A stretch of 8,465 nt of DNA, taken from positions 1 through 8,465 of the forward strand of contig SXQR01000290.1 of NCBI GenBank assembly GCA_005792865.1, written 5' to 3'. Source of the stretch: Flavobacterium sp. GTDB lineage: Bacteria; Bacteroidota; Bacteroidia; Flavobacteriales; Flavobacteriaceae. The number at the start of each line of letters is the position of its first letter. Position 1 is the stretch's first letter. Below are positions 1 to 5,728 of this stretch, piece after piece. A program made the position numbers and the translations under genes. A model generated the notes under the pieces. The model was not told the DNA's origin, searched no databases, and saw only the letters and a program-made list of their open reading frames with translations.

Positions 1-579
1 CATCAGGATGCGGTTGGCGACAAACCCCGGATAGTCATTGACCTCGACGGGTACCTTTCCCAGCGCCGAGGACAGGTCCATGATCGATTTGGTCACCAGG
101 TCCGATGTGTTGTAACCGCGGATGATTTCCACGAGCTTCATGATGGGGACCGGGTTCATGAAATGCATGCCTATGACGCGCTCTGGGCCGGAAACCACCG
201 ATGCGATCTGCGTGATCGAAATCGACGAGGTGTTGGTTGCCAGAATCGTGGATGAGTTGCAGAATTCATTCAGCTTGCGGAATATATCGAGCTTAAGGTC
301 AACGTTCTCGGTGGCGGCTTCAACTACCAGGTCCACGCCGTTCACGCCTTCCTGCAGGTCCGTGAAGGTGGAAATGTTGGACAGCGTATGGGCTTTGTCG
401 TCGGCCGAGATGGTTCCCTTTGAGACCATGCGGTCGAGGTTGCCCGAAATGGTGGACATTCCCCTGTCAATGGAATTTTGCGAAATGTCGATAAGCCTTA
501 CGGGATAGCCGCTCTGGGCAAAGGTGTGCGCAATGCCGTTCCCCATGGTTCCGGCTCCGATTACTGCGATGTTCTTCAT
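1..579 (-). CDS. 3-hydroxybutyryl-CoA dehydrogenase, C-terminal part outside window
   Basis: NAD-dependent oxidation of (S)-3-hydroxyacyl-CoA (typically 3-hydroxybutyryl-CoA) to the 3-keto form, a cytoplasmic step of beta-oxidation, phenylacetate or butyrate-type metabolism. The visible 193 residues cover the Rossmann domain and the start of the C-terminal helical domain; whole proteins of this family are usually about 280-300 residues, so roughly the last third is missing off the left edge. The dinucleotide motif GAGTMGNGIA starts at residue 8. By alignment to the mitochondrial enzyme, the catalytic residues are Ser118 (in NTSS), His139 (in GMHFMNP), Glu151 and Asn189 (in FVANR), all present. 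The start is the ATG at 579, which places MKNIAVIGAG exactly where the family begins. The gene lies 19 bases after the stop of the oxidoreductase upstream, with no promoter box between them, so the two are probably cotranscribed. HbdA and PaaH are both possible names; the sequence here does not separate them. Confidence 0.95.
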   Translation of the reverse strand, partial: MKNIAVIGAGTMGNGIAHTFAQSGYPVRLIDISQNSIDRGMSTISGNLDRMVSKGTISADDKAHTLSNISTFTDLQEGVNGVDLVVEAATENVDLKLDIFRKLNEFCNSSTILATNTSSISITQIASVVSGPERVIGMHFMNPVPIMKLVEIIRGYNTSDLVTKSIMDLSSALGKVPVEVNDYPGFVANRILM

Positions 580-598
580 TATTGTGGAATTGTTTTGG

Positions 599-1561
599 TC
601 ATTTGAAACAGCCGATGATCCTATAAGCCACGCGAAGCGCCTCGGTGCCGTCGCGCAGGGTGACCACGGGCCGGGTGTTGCCTGTAATGGCATCGGCGAA
701 GGTTTCCAGCTCCTCGAGGATCGCGTTGCTGGCGGGCACTTCGGGATTATCGAAATAAATTTGCTTGCGGATACCTTCGGCATTCTGAAGGATCATGTCA
801 AAATCCCCCGGAACTTCCGGCGCGTCCTTCATTTTCACAACTTCGCATTTTTTTTCCAGGAAATCCACAGAGATGTAGGCATCCTTCTGGAAAAAGCGCG
901 ATTTGCGCATGTTCTTGAGGGAAATCCGGCTGGCCGTAAGATTGGCTACGCATCCGTTCTCGAATTCGATTCGGGCGTTGGCAATGTCCGGCGTATCGGA
1001 GATCACCGATACCCCGCTGGCGCTTACATTCTTCACCGGAGATTTGACCACGCTCAAAATGGCGTCGATATCGTGGATCATCAGGTCCAGGACAACGGGA
1101 ACGTCGGTGCCCCGCGGATTGAACTCGGCGAGCCGGTGCGTCTCGATGAACATCGGGTTGGAAATCATGTCCTTTACGGCCCTGAACGCGGGATTGAACC
1201 GTTCTACATGGCCCACCTGGCCCTTCACGCCAAATTCATCAGCGAGCGCCATGATTTCCTCGGCTTCGGCCACGGTGTTGGAGATGGGTTTTTCGATGAA
1301 AACGTGTTTGCCCGATTTGATCGCGACGCGTGCGCATTTGTAGTGGGAAAGCGTCGGGGTGACGATGTCGACCACGTCCACCGCATGGATGAGCGCATTG
1401 ATGGTATTGAACCTTTTATATCCGAATTCAGACTCGACCTTTTCGGCGTAGGCCTGGTTGTCGTCGTAAAAACCGGCGAGCTCGTACCTGTCAGATTGTT
1501 GCAGAAGCCTGAGGTGGATCTTGCCCAGATGGCCCGCGCCCAATACGCCAACTTTCAACAT
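599..1561 (-). CDS. Gfo/Idh/MocA family NAD(P)-dependent oxidoreductase
   Basis: A 320-residue sugar-type dehydrogenase. The N-terminal Rossmann fold opens with MLKVGVLGAGHLG (GxGxxG at residues 8-13). The family signature EKP is at 90-92, followed by GHVERFNPA at 117-125 and DLMIHDID at 159-166, where His163 is the likely catalytic histidine. The C-terminal alpha/beta domain carries ASRISLKNMRKSRFFQ around 210-225. The frame is open further upstream to 1879, but that extension crosses the divergent pcm gene and lies before the promoter box, so I use the ATG at 1561. The combination of VERFNP and MIHDID recalls the GnnA-like branch (UDP-GlcNAc 3-dehydrogenase of lipid A synthesis), but no GnnB aminotransferase or lpx gene is visible here, so the substrate stays unknown. 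It is first in a probable operon with the 3-hydroxybutyryl-CoA dehydrogenase. Confidence 0.9.
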   Translation of the reverse strand: MLKVGVLGAGHLGKIHLRLLQQSDRYELAGFYDDNQAYAEKVESEFGYKRFNTINALIHAVDVVDIVTPTLSHYKCARVAIKSGKHVFIEKPISNTVAEAEEIMALADEFGVKGQVGHVERFNPAFRAVKDMISNPMFIETHRLAEFNPRGTDVPVVLDLMIHDIDAILSVVKSPVKNVSASGVSVISDTPDIANARIEFENGCVANLTASRISLKNMRKSRFFQKDAYISVDFLEKKCEVVKMKDAPEVPGDFDMILQNAEGIRKQIYFDNPEVPASNAILEELETFADAITGNTRPVVTLRDGTEALRVAYRIIGCFK

Positions 1562-1575
1562 AGTCGTGTTTTGGG

Positions 1576-1583
1576 CAAAAATA
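1576..1583 (-). promoter_or_regulatory. -7 promoter box of the oxidoreductase operon
   Basis: The minus strand reads TATTTTTG, a full match to the Bacteroidota -7 consensus TAnnTTTG, with 14 bases between the box and the ATG at 1561. No TTG lies 17-23 bases upstream; the nearest is 12 bases away, so the -33 element is weak or absent. Position and match are seen; activity is inferred. Confidence 0.6.
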
Positions 1584-1662
1584 GCAATATTCGGCCAATG
1601 GTGGAGTCTTTGAAGCGATGATTTTAGCCCCTTATGCGATTCCTTTTGACCGATTAGTTTCT

Positions 1663-1670
1663 TATGTTTG
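1663..1670 (+). promoter_or_regulatory. -7 promoter box of pcm
   Basis: The plus strand reads TATGTTTG, matching TAnnTTTG, 16 bases before the GTG at 1687. A TTTTG ends at 1648, but its 14-base spacing is shorter than the usual 17-23. The box lies downstream of the ATG at 1618, which argues that this earlier ATG is not the translation start. Confidence 0.55.
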
Positions 1671-1686
1671 CGCATTATTACCCGCC

Positions 1687-2328
1687 GTGAACGATACATC
1701 CAAACATCAGGGATTGCGCAACCAGCTTGTGCTCCAATTGCAGGAAAAAGGCATCGCCGACAAAGCCGTGCTCGAGGCGATCCGCAAGATCCCACGCCAT
1801 CTTTTCCTGGAGTCCGGATTCGAGAATTATGCCTATCAGGACAAGCCGTTTCCCATTGGGGCGGGGCAGACCATCTCACAACCCTATACCGTGGCGTTCC
1901 AGACGCAGTTGCTCCAGGTCAAGCGGGACCACAAGATCCTCGAGATCGGGACCGGTTCCGGGTATCAATCCGCCATACTGTTCGCGATGGGGGCGAAGGT
2001 CTACAGCATCGAGCGGCAAAACGAACTTTTCAAGAAGACCTCGGTGCTGCTCCCAAAACTGGGCATCCGGCCCAAACACCTCTCTTTTGGCGATGGTTAT
2101 AAGGGCCTGCCCAACCACGCGCCGTTTGACAGCATCATCGTGACGGCGGGCGCGCCCATCATCCCGCAACCGTTGATGGCGCAGCTCAAGGTGGGCGGAC
2201 GGCTGGTCATCCCAGTGGGGAAAGACATCCAGGTGATGACCCTGTTGGTGCGCAAGAACGAGACGCAGTTTGAGAAACACGAGTTTGGGGAGTTCAGGTT
2301 CGTGCCGCTTTTGGGCGACAAAACCTAA
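1687..2328 (+). CDS. pcm: Protein-L-isoaspartate O-methyltransferase
   Basis: Transfers a methyl group from S-adenosylmethionine to the alpha-carboxyl of L-isoaspartyl residues in aged proteins, starting their repair to aspartate. With the GTG start the protein has 213 residues, the normal length. Visible family motifs are PRHLF (36-40), the substrate-loop GAGQTISQPY (58-67), SAM motif I EIGTGSGYQ (86-94), GDGYKGLP (135-142), IIVTAGAP (150-157) and GGRLVIPVG (170-178). The upstream ATG at 1618 would add 23 residues that look unlike the family and lies before the promoter box, so the GTG, which gives MNDTSKHQGLRNQL, is preferred. The gene is divergent from the oxidoreductase operon and convergent with the small XRE regulator. 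Confidence 0.95.
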   Translation: MNDTSKHQGLRNQLVLQLQEKGIADKAVLEAIRKIPRHLFLESGFENYAYQDKPFPIGAGQTISQPYTVAFQTQLLQVKRDHKILEIGTGSGYQSAILFAMGAKVYSIERQNELFKKTSVLLPKLGIRPKHLSFGDGYKGLPNHAPFDSIIVTAGAPIIPQPLMAQLKVGGRLVIPVGKDIQVMTLLVRKNETQFEKHEFGEFRFVPLLGDKT

Positions 2329-2349
2329 ATTGAAGTTTAATTGCGCAAC

Positions 2350-2390
2350 AGTGCGGTCTGGCCAAAAAACGACATAGTGTGAACCGTACT
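2350..2390. terminator. Weak inverted repeat between convergent genes, possible terminator
   Basis: AGTGCGGT at 2350-2357 can pair with ACCGTACT at 2383-2390 (8 pairs, one of them G.U), leaving a 25-base loop. It lies in the 89-base gap between the convergent ends of pcm and the XRE gene, where a bidirectional terminator would be expected. There is no long U tract and the loop is large, so this is a weak call. Apart from this and an AATTGCGCAA motif at 2339-2348, I see nothing else in the gap. Confidence 0.2.
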
Positions 2391-2417
2391 TTGAAAACTT
2401 AGCGATAAACCAATTTG

Positions 2418-2786
2418 TCAGCCGCGTTTCAGCGCGTTTTTGCGGAGCAGCATGGATTTGAGCACTTCCATTTCCTGCAGGATCTCATCTACCGCGATCT
2501 CCTCCTTTTTATCGGTTCCCGACAATTCGGCCTCTGCCGCACGGATGGCCTGCAGGGCCAGTTCACCTGTTCCAGTAAGGGCAAGTATCCTGCGGGCAAG
2601 ACAATAGACCTGGAGAGTGGTCGCGTCCATAGACAACAGTTTTGCGAGCGCGTCGGCCTGTTTGGCCGTGGGTATCCGCTGTCCCGATTCAAATTTGCAC
2701 ACCAGCGCCTGGTCGATACCGGTTTGGTCGGCGACGTCCTTTACGCGCAGCCCAAGCGATTCCCGTGCCTGCCGCAGGGGATTCAT
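2418..2786 (-). CDS. Small XRE-family helix-turn-helix regulator
   Basis: A 122-residue protein with an N-terminal Cro/C1-type HTH over about residues 4-58. The scaffold helix LRQARESLGL is followed by VKDVADQTG and the recognition helix DQALVCKFESGQR, then PTAKQADALAKLL. The remainder (LQVYCLARRILAL, then an Ala/Glu-rich helical stretch and a Lys/Arg tail) resembles the C-terminal extension of a common Bacteroidota group of small XRE proteins and may serve dimerisation; that is inference. No target is known. Its ATG overlaps the smpB stop in an ATGA arrangement (bases 2786-2783), so it is very probably translated by coupling to smpB and made from the same mRNA. It has no promoter box of its own. 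Confidence 0.85.
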   Translation of the reverse strand: MNPLRQARESLGLRVKDVADQTGIDQALVCKFESGQRIPTAKQADALAKLLSMDATTLQVYCLARRILALTGTGELALQAIRAAEAELSGTDKKEEIAVDEILQEMEVLKSMLLRKNALKRG

Positions 2787-3238
2787 CGCCTGTATTCCTT
2801 CTTGATACGGTCAAGGTCGCGCTTGGTGTCCTGCTCTTTGAGCGATTCGCGCTTGTCGTAGGTTTTTTTACCGCGGCAGAGGCCGATGTCAAGCTTTGCG
2901 ATGCCTTTCTCGTTGGTGAACATTTTTAGGGGAATAATGGTAAGCCCCTTGGCCTGGACGCTGCGTTGCAGGGCCCGAAGCTCGCGTTTGTTCAGCAGCA
3001 ACTTGCGCTCGCCGCGTGCCTGGTGGTTAAAACGATTGCCAAAAGCGTATTCCTCGATGTAGATGTTGATCGCGAAAAGTTCATCGTTGCTGAATTCGCA
3101 AAAGGATTCGGTGATGTTGGCCTTGCCCAGGCGGATCGATTTGATCTCGGTGCCCGTGAGGACCATTCCGGCCGTGTAGGTTTCGATGATCTCGTAGTCG
3201 AAACGCGCGCGTTTGTTGAGGATGTTGACCGTCTGCAT
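2783..3238 (-). CDS. smpB: SsrA-binding protein SmpB
   Basis: Binds tmRNA and delivers it to ribosomes stalled on mRNAs lacking a stop codon, allowing trans-translation and tagging of the incomplete protein. The 151 residues match the family length. Seen motifs are the opening VNILNKRARFDYEI, the OB-fold signature GTEIKSIRLGKANI (29-42), the RKLLLN stretch (78-83) and the basic tail GKKTYDKRESLK (123-134) that inserts into the decoding centre and mRNA channel. The tmRNA gene ssrA is not in the window. The gene follows the MFS exporter by 23 bases, and that gap holds its own -7 box only 4 bases before the ATG. Its stop overlaps the start of the XRE gene. Confidence 0.97.
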   Translation of the reverse strand: MQTVNILNKRARFDYEIIETYTAGMVLTGTEIKSIRLGKANITESFCEFSNDELFAINIYIEEYAFGNRFNHQARGERKLLLNKRELRALQRSVQAKGLTIIPLKMFTNEKGIAKLDIGLCRGKKTYDKRESLKEQDTKRDLDRIKKEYRR

Positions 3239-3242
3239 GCCG

Positions 3243-3250
3243 CAAAAATA
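3243..3250 (-). promoter_or_regulatory. -7 promoter box directly before smpB
   Basis: The minus strand reads TATTTTTG with only four bases (CGGC) before the smpB ATG at 3238. If used, transcription would begin at or just before the start codon, giving a leaderless or nearly leaderless mRNA. No TTG is found at 17-23 bases upstream. It would let smpB and the regulator be expressed independently of the exporter gene. Confidence 0.45.
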
Positions 3251-3261
3251 CGATTAAAAGG

Positions 3262-4572
3262 TTAGACCGGCTCGTCACCCTTTGAAACGGGCTGTTTGTC
3301 GTGGTCGTCAAAGGTGAAATTGCGAAGTTGCGGAGCCCTGAAAAAGGTGTAAACCACCACGCCCAGGGTGATGCAGCCTCCCGTCACCACCGCCCGTACC
3401 GTTCCCAGCCAGCTCGCCATGACCCCGCTTTCAAAGTCGCCCAGTTCATTTGAGGAACTCACGAACATGGTATTGACAGCCGACACCCGGCCCCGCATGT
3501 CGTCAGGTGTGACAAGTTGCAATATGGTACTGCGGATCACGACGCTGACGGCATCGAACATGCCTGAGAGCAAGAGCATGAAAAACGAGAGGTAAAAATT
3601 TGTCGAAAGCCCGAAGATGATGATCGAGATCGCAAATCCACCGATGCAGTAAAAGAGTTTCTGCCCCGGACGGTTGCGGATCGGGAGGAACGCCAGCAAT
3701 CCCATCGTCGCGATCGCGCCCACGCCCGGAGCGGCGCGCAACACCCCGAAGCCCATCTCGCTCACGTGCAGGATTTCCTTTTGGTAAACCGGCAAAAGCG
3801 CGACGGCGCCTCCAAAAAGAACGGCAAACATATCGAGCGCCAGCGCGGAGAGCAGCACGGGGGTTTTGTACACGAACCGGAGCCCTTCGGTGACGCTGCG
3901 CAGGACAGGTTCCTTGGCTTTTTTGACAATCGGCTTGGCCTTGATCGCCAAAAGCGGAAGCAACAGCATCAGTTGGATCGCACCGACAAGTGCCAGGCTT
4001 TGGGCAATACCCAGCAGCGCAATGCAGAATCCCGCCGCCAGGGGCCCGCCCACGGCGCCCAATTGCCAGGCCATCGAACTCCAGCTCGTCGCGTTGGGGT
4101 AATGCTTTCGCGGGACCACCAGGCCAAAAAGGGCAAACATCGAGGGGCTGTAGAATGACCGGAGCATGCCGCCCAGAAAAACCAGCAGGTAAATCAGGTG
4201 CAATATGTAATCAAATGGCATCGATTCGCGCGCCGCATCCATCGCCAGCAGCGCAAAGCCCGTGGCCAGGACAATGTACCCCGCGAGGCAGGCAAGGACC
4301 ATCTTCCGCTTCTCGTTCAGGTCCACGACATGTCCCGAAAAAAACGAGCACACAATGGCGGGTATCACCTCGGCCAGGCCCACGAAACCCAGCGAGAGCT
4401 TGTCGTGCGTCAAATCGTAAACCCAGAAATACAAAATGGTGGATTGCATGTTCAGGGTGAAAATGATCCCGAACCGCAGGGACAGGAACAGCCGGAATTC
4501 CCGCAACCTTAGCGATGGGTTCTTGCCAAGGAAGCCGGTAGGCGGGATGGGGTTGGGATTTTCGGTCTGCAT
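3262..4572 (-). CDS. MFS transporter, EntS-like (MFS_3) exporter family
   Basis: An inner-membrane major facilitator protein of 436 residues with about twelve hydrophobic segments and short polar ends. It resembles the MFS_3/EntS-like branch of exporters. Signs are the loop 2-3 motif GHVVDLNEKRKM (80-91), GAVGGPLAAGF (172-182) in TM5, a basic central loop KAKPIVKKAKEPVLRS (211-226), and DDMRGRVSAVN (357-367) followed by SNELGDFESG (374-383), both typical of this branch. The substrate cannot be read from the sequence; siderophores and drugs are known substrates in relatives. The frame extends to a TTG at 4581, but that overlaps the -7 box, so the ATG at 4572 is chosen. It is upstream of smpB on the same strand with a 23-base gap. 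Confidence 0.9.
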   Translation of the reverse strand: MQTENPNPIPPTGFLGKNPSLRLREFRLFLSLRFGIIFTLNMQSTILYFWVYDLTHDKLSLGFVGLAEVIPAIVCSFFSGHVVDLNEKRKMVLACLAGYIVLATGFALLAMDAARESMPFDYILHLIYLLVFLGGMLRSFYSPSMFALFGLVVPRKHYPNATSWSSMAWQLGAVGGPLAAGFCIALLGIAQSLALVGAIQLMLLLPLLAIKAKPIVKKAKEPVLRSVTEGLRFVYKTPVLLSALALDMFAVLFGGAVALLPVYQKEILHVSEMGFGVLRAAPGVGAIATMGLLAFLPIRNRPGQKLFYCIGGFAISIIIFGLSTNFYLSFFMLLLSGMFDAVSVVIRSTILQLVTPDDMRGRVSAVNTMFVSSSNELGDFESGVMASWLGTVRAVVTGGCITLGVVVYTFFRAPQLRNFTFDDHDKQPVSKGDEPV

Positions 4573-4578
4573 GCGGGC

Positions 4579-4586
4579 CAAAGGTA
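4579..4586 (-). promoter_or_regulatory. -7 promoter box of the MFS gene
   Basis: The minus strand reads TACCTTTG, matching TAnnTTTG, with six bases (GCCCGC) before the ATG at 4572. This again implies a very short 5' leader. A TTTG lies 11 bases upstream, too close for a standard -33 element. Confidence 0.45.
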
Positions 4587-4632
4587 GTTCGGAGCGGCAA
4601 ATTTAGAAAGCGGCCTGCCGGCAATCGTTACA

Positions 4633-4640
4633 TAATTTTG
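4633..4640 (+). promoter_or_regulatory. -7 promoter box of the pentapeptide gene
   Basis: The plus strand reads TAATTTTG, matching TAnnTTTG, 25 bases before the GTG at 4666. No TTG is present 17-23 bases upstream. A 12-bp palindrome lies between the box and the start codon. Confidence 0.5.
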
Positions 4641-4652
4641 TTCCTTTGTAAA

Positions 4653-4664
4653 AATTGCGCAATT
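4653..4664. repeat. 12-bp perfect palindrome AATTGCGCAATT, possible operator
   Basis: AATTGCGCAATT is its own reverse complement. It ends one base before the GTG start of the pentapeptide gene and lies downstream of the -7 box, where a bound repressor could block transcription or initiation. Ten of its twelve bases recur at 2339-2348. The sequence is seen; an operator role is inference. Confidence 0.35.
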
Positions 4665-4665
4665 A

Positions 4666-5238
4666 GTGGGAAAATATATTGAGGGTGAGGAATTCCGCGG
4701 TATCGTTTACGGTGCCGATGCGATGCAGATGCTGGAATTCGAGCAATGCACTTTTGACGGTTGCGATTTCTCGGCCTGCACCTTCAGGGGCGTGACCTTC
4801 ATCGACTGCGTTTTCACCGATTGCAATTTCCGCGGCGCGGGCCTGAACCATACTTCACTGCGCAACGCCCAATTTTCAGGATGCGACCTCTCGCAGGTCA
4901 ATTTCGCGATGATCGACAAGACCATCTTCCAGGTTTCCTTTGAAGGTTCCAGCCTTCGGTATTCGCAGTTTTACGGCTTGCGGCTTTCGGGCACGATGTT
5001 TCGCGGATGCGATCTGGTTGCGGCAGATTTCATGTCGGTAAATCTCCAGAAGGCCATGTTCCCCGGTTCCGACCTGCACCAGGCGGTATTCCTTCAGGCG
5101 GATCTGCGTGGCGCCGACTTCTCATCGGCACGGAATTTTACGATCGACCCATCAAAAAACCAGATGAAGGGGGCGAAATTTTCCCGCGAGGGCCTTCCGG
5201 GTTTGCTTGTGCAGACCGGCATCCGCATCAATCCTTGA
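4666..5238 (+). CDS. Pentapeptide-repeat protein
   Basis: A 190-residue protein made almost wholly of A(D/N)Lxx-type pentads, expected to fold as a right-handed quadrilateral beta-helix. Central Phe/Leu residues fall every fifth position from 25 to 80. The phase then slips by two residues (I87) and continues every fifth position to F152. The tail (IDPSKNQMKGAKFSREGLPGLL) follows the pattern of flavobacterial homologues and probably caps the helix. There is no signal peptide or membrane segment, so a cytoplasmic location is likely. Some pentapeptide proteins (Qnr, MfpA) mimic DNA and protect gyrase, but nothing here proves that role and the function is unknown. The GTG start gives a leading segment comparable to relatives and follows a -7 box; the ATG codons at residues 20 and 22 are possible alternatives. 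Its last 11 bases overlap the convergent GNAT gene. Confidence 0.88.
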   Translation: MGKYIEGEEFRGIVYGADAMQMLEFEQCTFDGCDFSACTFRGVTFIDCVFTDCNFRGAGLNHTSLRNAQFSGCDLSQVNFAMIDKTIFQVSFEGSSLRYSQFYGLRLSGTMFRGCDLVAADFMSVNLQKAMFPGSDLHQAVFLQADLRGADFSSARNFTIDPSKNQMKGAKFSREGLPGLLVQTGIRINP

Positions 5239-5728
5239 GGGGCTTTTCCATCACATAGTCCTCCATAAGGTAGCCTTCACCGATGTCGATGTCCTCCGAT
5301 TCCACGATTTCAAAACCGAGTTTGTCATAGAAGTATCGCGCCGGGTTCCGCCGGTTGACGTTCAACGAAAGTGTTCTGTCCCCGGCGGCGAGCGCACGTG
5401 CCCGGATTTCGTCCATCAGCAATTTCCCGATGCCGGTTCCCTGTTGCGAGGGCAGGATGTAGATTTTGTGGATGCGTGTCACCGGTTGATCCTTCCATCG
5501 GTGTTCGATGCCCGCAAAGCCGACATAAGCCCCGCCGTGCTTTGCCAGCAGGAATTTCTGTCCCGATTCGAGGTCGGCATTGAGTTTTTCGTCCGAATAG
5601 AAAAGCCGCAACATGTAATCGATCTGCGCACCGGAAATGATATTGCCATATGCCGCCGGCCACGTCTTCTGCGCGATGTCGCGGACGGCATTCAGGTCGC
5701 TTCCCAGTGCTTCACGGATCCTGATCAT
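5228..5728 (-). CDS. GNAT family N-acetyltransferase
   Basis: A 166-residue acetyltransferase that should use acetyl-CoA to acetylate an amine; the substrate is unknown. The start MIRIREALGSDLNAVRDIA is the typical beta1-alpha1 opening. The acetyl-CoA pyrophosphate loop is QQGTGIG (95-101) after the beta4 strand IHKIYILP. Motif B follows as LNVNRRNPARYFYDKLGF (122-139), with Tyr132 or Tyr134 as candidates for the general-acid tyrosine. The frame is open to 5788, but the ATG at 5728 fits the family and overlaps the miaE stop as ATGA, indicating translational coupling. It is third in a glyA-miaE-GNAT unit. Protein acetylation, polyamine acetylation or drug acetylation cannot be told apart from sequence alone. 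Confidence 0.9.
   Translation of the reverse strand: MIRIREALGSDLNAVRDIAQKTWPAAYGNIISGAQIDYMLRLFYSDEKLNADLESGQKFLLAKHGGAYVGFAGIEHRWKDQPVTRIHKIYILPSQQGTGIGKLLMDEIRARALAAGDRTLSLNVNRRNPARYFYDKLGFEIVESEDIDIGEGYLMEDYVMEKPLKD

Noticed and set aside
524..1621. Long plus-strand frame of 365 codons antisense to the Gfo/Idh/MocA gene
   Set aside because: It lies opposite a gene with clear family motifs, and its translation shows no recognisable domain. It is explained by GC-rich codon third positions on the real strand.
1562..1879. Upstream N-terminal extension of the Gfo/Idh/MocA frame
   Set aside because: It would overlap pcm by nearly 200 bases, starts before the promoter box, and is unlike the family opening at MLKVGVLGAG.
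3262..4572. Naming the MFS gene as a siderophore or drug exporter
   Set aside because: Only family-level motifs are visible. No siderophore synthesis, receptor or resistance gene is nearby to suggest a substrate.
4573..4581. TTG start at 4581 for the MFS gene
   Set aside because: The codon lies within the TACCTTTG box; the ATG at 4572 is nearer the family start and a stronger initiation codon.
4666..5238. Calling the pentapeptide protein a quinolone-resistance (Qnr) determinant
   Set aside because: The repeat fold is shared by many unrelated pentapeptide proteins. The protein is shorter than Qnr and sits among housekeeping genes with no sign of transfer.
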